NCBI GenBank assembly: GCA_947589275.1
Contig: CANQAQ010000009.1
Location: 1 to 32,955 of the forward strand
Direction of reading: 5' to 3'
DNA: 32,955 nucleotides
From: an uncultured Bacilli bacterium
GTDB lineage: Bacteria > Bacillota_I > Bacilli_A > RF39 > UBA660
Part shown: in pieces, positions 26,119-32,955 of the stretch
How positions within the stretch are numbered: position 1 is the stretch's first letter
Layout of the letters: every line of letters starts with the position of its first letter
Notes under the pieces: model-generated
Database searches by the model: none
Seen by the model: the letters and a program-made list of their open reading frames with translations, nothing else
What the model was told of the DNA's origin: nothing
Position numbers and translations under genes: made by a program

Positions 26119-28410
26119 TTATTCTGTTCTTAATGCTTCAACTGGATCTTTTTTACTTGCAATTCTAGCAGGTATTAATCCACCTATTGTTGTTAATAGT
26201 ATGCTTATAATTATTAAAGATATTGCATGAATTATATTTAATCTTGCTACATTTTCTAAATCTGATAAGTTTTCAATAATAATATTAATTGGATATATTA
26301 ATGCATTTGCTATAAAAATACCTAATAAACCAGATGTTAAACCTATAATAAATGTTTCAGCATTAAATACTCTAGCTATATCCTTTTTTCTTGCTCCTAT
26401 TGCACGTAGTATACCAATTTCTTTTGTTCTTTCTAATACAGATATATAAATTATTATACCTATCATTATTGATGAAACAACTAAAGATATACCAGAAAAT
26501 GCAATAAGTACTATAGTAATAGCATTCATTATTCCACCTGATAATGATGTAATCATTTCAGATTGATCTATATATAATATTTTATCTTTTTCATCTTTAT
26601 TTTTATTATATTTATCTAAATATGAAACTATTTTATCTTTTGAATCAAAATCTTTAGGATATATTTGAAGTGCTAAAGGTGATATATCTGCACCTAGATA
26701 TGATAATAATGTATCTTTTTGTTTTTTCCCTTCATCCGTTTTTAAATTAAATTTTTCTAAAGTAAGAACATTATAGTCTTTATCATTTTGTGCTTTTACT
26801 ATATTAGAATTATTATTTTCATTTATTATATAATCGATTAAAGATTTATTATATAATAATCCAGTACTACTCATTTTTGCAAAATCATTATTTTCTTTTC
26901 CTCTTATTATAGATGTTATTTTTAGTGTAATAGCATCTTTACTATTATACATTGATTCATAATCAGTATTAGGAATAAATATTGAACCATTATCTTTATA
27001 ATAATCATTATTTAATATTACTTTAAACTCTTTTCCAATAATATCATCAAAATCAATTTCATCATTGTCAGTATAACCAAGTTCTTTAAGTATTAAACTA
27101 TCTATTCTATTTTTTGAATCAACAAGTAATACTAAATCTTCTTTTTTATTTGATAATTCACCATATATAGTATCAAAATTATCACTTATAATTGGTGATA
27201 TACTTCCATCTAATTTAGATGGCATTTGATTTATTAAACCTTGAGTATTATGTTGTTTAATTTTACCATCTATTTTAGAAAATAATATAATATTAGTTCC
27301 ATTTTGATATGATATACCACCTATTAAATTTTTATCAATATTATTAATATATGAAATATATTCTTTTGAAATATTATTAATATGTACTAAATTTTCTACT
27401 GTTTTAAGTGAATATACTTTTTTATTATTAGTATAATCTTCTAAATCATCGTTATTATTATTAAAAGTATCAATTGTGGTATTAATAGATTGTTCACTAA
27501 TTATTATTGGTGCCTGAGACAATGTATTTTTTTCAAATTCTTCTATTTGTATATTAAAACCATTTGATAAAGACAATATAAGCGCTATACCTATTATACC
27601 AATACTTGATGCAAATGCTGTAATAAGTGTTCTTCCTTTTTTAGTTAATATATTATTAAATGATAATTTCAATGCTGTTAAAAATCCCATTGATGTTTTA
27701 TTTAATTTATATTCATAATCTTTATTTTCTTCTGTGACAGGATTAGAATCATTTACTTTTTTACCATCTTTAAGTTCAATTATTCTATTTGAGTATTCTT
27801 TTGCAAGATCTGGATTATGTGTTACCATTATAACTAATTTATCTTTAGCAATTTCTTTTATTAATTCCATTATTTGAATACTTGTATTTGAATCAAGTGC
27901 TCCTGTTGGTTCATCTGCTAATATTATATCTGGATTATTAACAAGAGCTCTTGCTATTGCTACTCTTTGCATTTGACCACCAGATAATTGATTAGGTTTT
28001 TTATGTAAATGTTCTTTTAAACCTACTTTGTTTAATGCCTCTACTGCTCTTTTTTTTCTTTCTTTCTTTGATACTCCACTTAGTGCCATGCAAAGTTCAA
28101 CATTACTTAATATTGACATATGTGAAATAAGATTATAGCTTTGAAATATAAATCCAATACTATTATTTCTATATGAATCCCAATCACTATCTTTAAAGTT
28201 TTTTGTTGATTTTCCGTTTATAATTAAATCTCCACTATCATATCTATCAAGACCACCGATTATATTTAGTAACGTAGTTTTTCCACTTCCTGATGGGCCT
28301 AATATTGATACAAATTCATTATTTCTAAATTCTAAACTTATATCATCTAATGCATTTTGTTTAAATGTACCTGATATATATTGTTTACTAATATTATTTA
28401 ATTTTAACAT
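26119..28410 (-). CDS. ABC transporter with fused ATPase and MacB/FtsX-like permease
   Basis: Walker A GPSGSGKTTLLNIIGG, signature LSGGQMQRVAIARALVNNPDIILADEPTGALD; C-terminal FtsX-type TM domain ERTKEIGILRAIGARKKDI. Confidence 0.92.
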   Translation of the reverse strand: MLKLNNISKQYISGTFKQNALDDISLEFRNNEFVSILGPSGSGKTTLLNIIGGLDRYDSGDLIINGKSTKNFKDSDWDSYRNNSIGFIFQSYNLISHMSILSNVELCMALSGVSKKERKKRAVEALNKVGLKEHLHKKPNQLSGGQMQRVAIARALVNNPDIILADEPTGALDSNTSIQIMELIKEIAKDKLVIMVTHNPDLAKEYSNRIIELKDGKKVNDSNPVTEENKDYEYKLNKTSMGFLTALKLSFNNILTKKGRTLITAFASSIGIIGIALILSLSNGFNIQIEEFEKNTLSQAPIIISEQSINTTIDTFNNNNDDLEDYTNNKKVYSLKTVENLVHINNISKEYISYINNIDKNLIGGISYQNGTNIILFSKIDGKIKQHNTQGLINQMPSKLDGSISPIISDNFDTIYGELSNKKEDLVLLVDSKNRIDSLILKELGYTDNDEIDFDDIIGKEFKVILNNDYYKDNGSIFIPNTDYESMYNSKDAITLKITSIIRGKENNDFAKMSSTGLLYNKSLIDYIINENNNSNIVKAQNDKDYNVLTLEKFNLKTDEGKKQKDTLLSYLGADISPLALQIYPKDFDSKDKIVSYLDKYNKNKDEKDKILYIDQSEMITSLSGGIMNAITIVLIAFSGISLVVSSIMIGIIIYISVLERTKEIGILRAIGARKKDIARVFNAETFIIGLTSGLLGIFIANALIYPINIIIENLSDLENVARLNIIHAISLIIISILLTTIGGLIPARIASKKDPVEALRTE

Positions 28411-28550
28411 ATTTGAGTCCTCTCTAATTAATTTTACCACTATATTTTATCATAATTTATAATTATTAGATATATTATCAATATATTTTTACATATTATT
28501 TTACTCTTATATATATATTTACTTAATTATGTATATATTCCATTTATAAA

Positions 28551-28578
28551 AAAGAAAAAAATTAGATTAATCTAATTC
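28551..28578 (-). terminator. Intrinsic terminator of sigE
   Basis: Self-complementary aattagattaatctaatt (28560-28577) followed on the minus strand by a U tract; abuts sigE stop at 28579. Confidence 0.7.
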
Positions 28579-29271
28579 TTATATTTTTATAATACTACTT
28601 ATTTTATTTATTACCTTTTTTTCAATTCTTGATATATATGATTGTGATATACCTAGTAATTCTGCTACTTCTTTTTGAGTTAATTCTTTATTATTATTTA
28701 ATCCATATCTTAATACCATTATTTGTTTATCTCTTTCTGAAAGTTTTCCAATTTCTCTTAACATTATCTTTCTCATATCATTTTCTTCTAAATTTTTAGT
28801 TACTATATCTGATTCTGTTCCTAATATATCTTCTAAATGTAATTCATTACCTTCTGAATCAAAACTTAAAGATTCATCAAGTGATATATCTGCTTTTCTC
28901 TTTTTGTTTTTTCTTAAATACATAAGTATTTCATTATCAATACACCTTGAAGCATAAGTTGCAAGTTTTATATTTTTATCATTTTTATACGTATTTATTC
29001 CTTTAATTAAACCAATTGTACCAATTGAAACTAAATCTTCTAAATCAACTTTTGTATTTTCATACTTTTTCGATAAATAAACTACTAATCTAAGATTATG
29101 CTCTATAAGTTTATCTTTTGCTTTCATATCACCATTTTGAAATAACTCTACATATTTTTCTTCTTCTTCTTTACTTAAAGGTTCTGGAAGTATATCAGTA
29201 CTTCCAACAAAAAATAACTCATTATATTTATTAAATAATTTCCCTAATAATATTTTTAATATTTTAATCAT
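28579..29271 (-). CDS. sigE: RNA polymerase sporulation sigma factor SigE (pro-form)
   Basis: Adjacent to spoIIGA; LPEPLSKEEEEKY, ERNLRLVVYLSKKYENT-like region, EDLVSIGTIGLIKGINTYKNDKNIKLATYASRCIDNEILMYLRKNKK; N-terminal pro-sequence; start trimmed to MIKILK (SD ggaggg). Confidence 0.94.
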   Translation of the reverse strand: MIKILKILLGKLFNKYNELFFVGSTDILPEPLSKEEEEKYVELFQNGDMKAKDKLIEHNLRLVVYLSKKYENTKVDLEDLVSIGTIGLIKGINTYKNDKNIKLATYASRCIDNEILMYLRKNKKRKADISLDESLSFDSEGNELHLEDILGTESDIVTKNLEENDMRKIMLREIGKLSERDKQIMVLRYGLNNNKELTQKEVAELLGISQSYISRIEKKVINKISSIIKI

Positions 29272-29272
29272 G

Positions 29273-30058
29273 TTATCCCTCCAATATTTTTTCATTTAAT
29301 ATACAATCAATACCATCCATATTTATTTTTGAACTAAGTCCAATAAGTAATCTTTTTTTAAAACCAAAACCTTCTATATATATTTTAGATGGAATAATAC
29401 ATTTTAATATACCTTCATTTTCTAGTGTAAAATACGGAACTAATATAATTTTTTCTTCTTCAATATCTTTAAGTTTATTTTTATTTATTAATATTATTGG
29501 TCTTTTATTATATGGATCTATAAGTTTATTTCCTGTATCTAAAAAAGCATTAAGATTAAATATCTTACCATTTTTTAAATATACATCTACTTTTAAATAT
29601 TTATTATAATTTATTTTTAAATCCTTACACTGCTTAATATAAACATAAATTATTATTGGTGATAATATAATTGCTAAAATTAAATTAATACTACTTCCAT
29701 TTGTTATAAAAATAAGTCCATCATTATTATATAGAAATTGATTATTTATAAAATATAATGCTCCTCCTAAAATAATACTTACTATATATAAATAATATAA
29801 GTTTTTTAAAGTATATCTAATATTCTTTATACCAAATGTTATAAATATCATTATTAAACTTACTAAAAATTTAAATATAAATAGTGTTAAGGACGATAAA
29901 GGTATAAACAGTGTTAATGTTGTAATACTTCCAAATAATGCTCCTAATACTACTTTATATATTTTAGAATTTCTTTTTAATAATAAAGAAACTGCTAAAA
30001 GTATTATAAAATCAAATAAAAAATTTAATATTAATATTAAGTCTAAATATACCTTCAT
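29273..30058 (-). CDS. spoIIGA: Sigma-E processing peptidase SpoIIGA
   Basis: MKVYLDLILILNFLFDFIILLAVSLLLKR, aspartic protease motif LNAFLDTGNKLIDPYNKRPIILIN. Confidence 0.92.
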   Translation of the reverse strand: MKVYLDLILILNFLFDFIILLAVSLLLKRNSKIYKVVLGALFGSITTLTLFIPLSSLTLFIFKFLVSLIMIFITFGIKNIRYTLKNLYYLYIVSIILGGALYFINNQFLYNNDGLIFITNGSSINLILAIILSPIIIYVYIKQCKDLKINYNKYLKVDVYLKNGKIFNLNAFLDTGNKLIDPYNKRPIILINKNKLKDIEEEKIILVPYFTLENEGILKCIIPSKIYIEGFGFKKRLLIGLSSKINMDGIDCILNEKILEG

Positions 30059-30100
30059 TAAAATCACCATTATCATTATAAAAAATATATTGTATAAATA

Positions 30101-30110
30101 TTGTCGTTTA
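30101..30110 (+). promoter_or_regulatory. Possible partial Spo0A box upstream of spoIIGA (TTGTCGTTTA)
   Basis: TTGTCG core about 45 nt upstream of the spoIIGA start. Confidence 0.2.
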
Positions 30111-30132
30111 TTAAACTTATTTTAATAAAATA

Positions 30133-30157
30133 AAAAAATCAACTATTTAAGTTGATA
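30133..30157 (-). terminator. Intrinsic terminator of fmt
   Basis: atcaact (30139-30145) / agttgat (30151-30157) plus U tract on minus strand. Confidence 0.75.
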
Positions 30158-30164
30158 TAAAAAT

Positions 30165-31103
30165 TTAATTAAATATTTTTCCAATAATTACTCTTTTATC
30201 TTGTAGACCATTTATATAATCTTTTACAGATATTTTATTCTTTCCTTCAAATTGAAGTTCTAAAATAAGAATTTCTCCATCTAAAGTTTTTACACCTATT
30301 GAGTCATTATATACATTTATAATTTCTCCTGCTTTACCATTTTTAGTACTTTGACCAATTTTTGATTTAAATATTTTTACCTTCTTATTATCTAAAATAG
30401 CATAACTAACTGGTGAAGGATTTAATCCTCTTATCTTATTATAAACCTCTTTTGAAGTTTTATTAAAATCTATTTTTTCTTCTTCTCTTGTAATATTATA
30501 TGCATATGTTACTTTACTCTCATCTTGTTTAATTCTATTAATATTATTATTAATAATATCTGGTAATATTTTTATTATCATTTTAGAACCTAAAATACTT
30601 AATTTATCAAATAATGATCCAGCAGTATCATCATCTTCTATTATTATTTCTTCTTGATAGATAATATCCCCTGAATCCATTTTTTCATCCATATACATAA
30701 TAGTTATACCAGTTTTTTCATAGCCATAAATTATAGCTTTATGAATAGGTGCACCACCTCTTAATTTTGGAAGAAGTGAAGCATGTATATTAATACAACC
30801 ATATTTTGGAAAATCTAATAATTCTTTAGGTATAATCTGACCATATGCACAAGTTATAATTATATTAGGATTTAAATTTATTATCTCAACATAATCATCT
30901 CTTATTTTTTCTGGTTGTATAACTTTAATATTATTTAATAAAGCAAATTCTTTTACAGGAGATGGTGTTAATATTTTCTTTCTACCTACCATTTTGTCAG
31001 GTTGAGTTACTACTGCTAGTATATTATATTTTTTATTTAATTCTTCTAATGGTTTAACACTAAAATCAGGTGTTCCCATATATACAATATTTAATTTTTC
31101 CAT
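30165..31103 (-). CDS. fmt: Methionyl-tRNA formyltransferase
   Basis: IVYMGTPDFSVKPLEEL, VTQPDKMVGRKK, NIHASLLPKLRGGAPIHKAI, RGLNPSPVSYA. Confidence 0.97.
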   Translation of the reverse strand: MEKLNIVYMGTPDFSVKPLEELNKKYNILAVVTQPDKMVGRKKILTPSPVKEFALLNNIKVIQPEKIRDDYVEIINLNPNIIITCAYGQIIPKELLDFPKYGCINIHASLLPKLRGGAPIHKAIIYGYEKTGITIMYMDEKMDSGDIIYQEEIIIEDDDTAGSLFDKLSILGSKMIIKILPDIINNNINRIKQDESKVTYAYNITREEEKIDFNKTSKEVYNKIRGLNPSPVSYAILDNKKVKIFKSKIGQSTKNGKAGEIINVYNDSIGVKTLDGEILILELQFEGKNKISVKDYINGLQDKRVIIGKIFN

Positions 31104-31111
31104 ATTATCAC

Positions 31112-32158
31112 CTAAAACAAATTTATAAAATCTTTTATAGTAACTATAATCATAAGTCCCATTAAAAGAAGAAATCCTATAGTATTTATAGTACCTTCTA
31201 CTTTTGGATTTATTTTAGAACCTTTTATCTTTTCTATTATTAAAAACAATACTCTACCACCATCAAATGCTGGAAATGGAATTAAATTCATAAATCCAAT
31301 ATTTATAGATAAATACGCAGTTAAATATAAAAGCATTTCTAAACTACTTTTTGCAGTACCTACTACACTATATATACCAACAGGACCTGATAAGCTATCT
31401 ATACCAAGTTTACCTGTAAATAAGCTTCCAATTATAATAAACATTGATTTATATATTGAAATAAACTTATCTTTTGCATATTTTAATGCTGCAACAAAAC
31501 CCTTTTCATGTTTAACATCCACGCTAATACCATAATAATAAGTATTATCTTCTTTTGATAATTTAGGTTTTATATTATATGTTTTTATAGTTTTATTTTG
31601 TTTTTCAACTGATATACTAGCTTCATTTCCTTCTCCAATTATTGCTAAATATGTTTGTATATCATCATATGTACTAACTTTTTTATTATTTATTTTAACT
31701 ATATTATCTCCATCTCTTGCTCCTGCTTCATATAATGCTCCATCTTTTGGTATACCACTTAAAACTGTACCTGTTTGAATAGTACCATATATAAGTCCCA
31801 TTACAAATAGTAATATTATACCAAGTATAAAATTATTCATAGCACCAGCTATTAATACTAATAATCTTTGAATAAATGGTTTATTACATAATTTTTCATT
31901 ACTTTTTATTTCTACTTTTTTATCAGGCTCTATTTCTTCTCCATCTTCTCCTGCCATAGCAACATAACCACCAAGTGGTATAAGTTTAACCATATACTCA
32001 GTTGGATCGTTTTTTCTTTTAAACGAAAATAATTTTGGACCAAAGCCTATAGAAAATTCATAAACATATACACCAAATTTTTTTGCAAAAATAAAGTGTC
32101 CAAATTCATGAACAAGAACAATAATACCTAATATTATTAGAAAAATAATTAATGTCAT
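31112..32158 (-). CDS. rseP: RIP metalloprotease RseP/RasP (site-2 protease)
   Basis: LVHEFGHFIFAKKFGV, PDZ domain, MNLIPFPAFDGGRVLF. Confidence 0.95.
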   Translation of the reverse strand: MTLIIFLIILGIIVLVHEFGHFIFAKKFGVYVYEFSIGFGPKLFSFKRKNDPTEYMVKLIPLGGYVAMAGEDGEEIEPDKKVEIKSNEKLCNKPFIQRLLVLIAGAMNNFILGIILLFVMGLIYGTIQTGTVLSGIPKDGALYEAGARDGDNIVKINNKKVSTYDDIQTYLAIIGEGNEASISVEKQNKTIKTYNIKPKLSKEDNTYYYGISVDVKHEKGFVAALKYAKDKFISIYKSMFIIIGSLFTGKLGIDSLSGPVGIYSVVGTAKSSLEMLLYLTAYLSINIGFMNLIPFPAFDGGRVLFLIIEKIKGSKINPKVEGTINTIGFLLLMGLMIIVTIKDFINLF

Positions 32159-32172
32159 GCTATATCGCTCCT

Positions 32173-32943
32173 TTACATGTTTATTATTAAAGCATAACCA
32201 ATAACTACAAATATAATACTATCTAATCTATCTAAAACCCCACCATGACCTGGCATAATATTAGAATAATCCTTTATACCATAATATCTTTTTATAGAGC
32301 TAAAAAATAAATCTCCAATCTGACCTAATATAGAAAGTACTAATACTGAAATAACTACTAAAAAAATACTTTCTCCAGGATCTACCATATATATATAATA
32401 TATTGATGGAATTACTATTCCAAATAAACTTCCAATAACTGATCCTTCAATAGTTTTATTTGGAGATACTTTTGGAATTAATTTATGTTTACCAAATAAT
32501 TTACCACCAATATATGCAAACGAATCAGTTAAAATAGTTATTAAAAACATAAATATAAATAAATGTATATCATTTTCCCTAATAGATATTAAATATGAAA
32601 ATACAAAAGAAATAAATAATATACTAAATATAATAAATGAGAAACTCTCAATATTATATTTATCTTTATCATAAAAAATTAATGGTAAAGCAAGAATAAA
32701 AAATAATAACGATAATTTAATAATGACATTTAAATCAACAAACACCAATAAAAAAATTAAGATATATGATAATATAAGTATCATATTTGGATATTTATTA
32801 TTCTTACTTGATGCTCTTAAAATTTCATATAATGCCATAATAGACAATAATGAAAAAGTTAATTTAAAATATATCCCACCAATTATAGTAATTGGAACTA
32901 ATATCAATAATGCAACTAAAGCACTTATAATTCTTTGTTTCAT
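32173..32943 (-). CDS. cdsA: Phosphatidate cytidylyltransferase
   Basis: Polytopic; TDSFAYIGGKLFGKHKLIPKVSPNKTIEGSVIGSLFG...GDLFFSSIKRYYGIKDYSNIMPGHGGVLDRLDS. Confidence 0.96.
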   Translation of the reverse strand: MKQRIISALVALLILVPITIIGGIYFKLTFSLLSIMALYEILRASSKNNKYPNMILILSYILIFLLVFVDLNVIIKLSLLFFILALPLIFYDKDKYNIESFSFIIFSILFISFVFSYLISIRENDIHLFIFMFLITILTDSFAYIGGKLFGKHKLIPKVSPNKTIEGSVIGSLFGIVIPSIYYIYMVDPGESIFLVVISVLVLSILGQIGDLFFSSIKRYYGIKDYSNIMPGHGGVLDRLDSIIFVVIGYALIINM

Positions 32944-32955
32944 ATATCCTCCACT

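Noticed and set aside
28411-28560. Long AT-rich region upstream of the ABC exporter as a possible riboswitch or ncRNA
   Set aside because: No convincing long-range stem or conserved motif found by eye; extremely AT-rich, so structure calls are unreliable.
1-32955. UGA reassigned to Trp (Mollicutes-style code)
   Set aside because: UGA terminates the DUF177 gene and rnc, and Trp is encoded by TGG in the conserved genes inspected.
1-32955. Prophage, transposon, CRISPR array or toxin-antitoxin island
   Set aside because: No integrase, transposase, repeat-spacer pattern or toxin-antitoxin pair seen; gene content is housekeeping and sporulation.

Overview
AT-rich (roughly a quarter GC by eye), compact, mostly minus-strand chromosomal segment from a Firmicutes/Bacilli-like spore-forming lineage; UGA acts as a stop codon (for example the yceD/ylbN homologue and rnc). 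Recognisable genes in order: gmk, rpmF, yceD/ylbN (DUF177), tmcAL/ylbM, holA, mutS, a class I glutamine amidotransferase, ylbJ, a small protein in the yqxA position, spoIIP, gpr, rpsT, a secreted transglutaminase-like protein, miaA, mutL, uvrC, a short YigZ, an amidoligase, smc, rnc, yidD, a ZnuA/TroA-like lipoprotein, a Cys-motif protein, a CPBP protease, a YlmC/YmxH protein, a lytic-transglycosylase-like protein, sigG, a MacB-like ABC exporter, sigE, spoIIGA, fmt, rseP, cdsA. No rRNA, tRNA, CRISPR array, transposon or prophage was seen. The most interesting observations are: (1) a ZnuA/TroA-like lipoprotein with no histidine at all, in an operon-like cluster with yidD and a Cys-motif protein; (2) a stand-alone amidoligase behind a perfect TTGACA/TATAAT promoter; (3) a candidate sigma-G-type promoter inside the terminator hairpin upstream of sigG, whose 3' arm holds the sigG Shine-Dalgarno; (4) sigE and sigG separated by an ABC exporter, with sigG followed by a muralytic-like gene; (5) repeated overlap of stop codons with terminator hairpins and of terminators with the next promoter. 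All family calls come from reading motifs, not from database searches.
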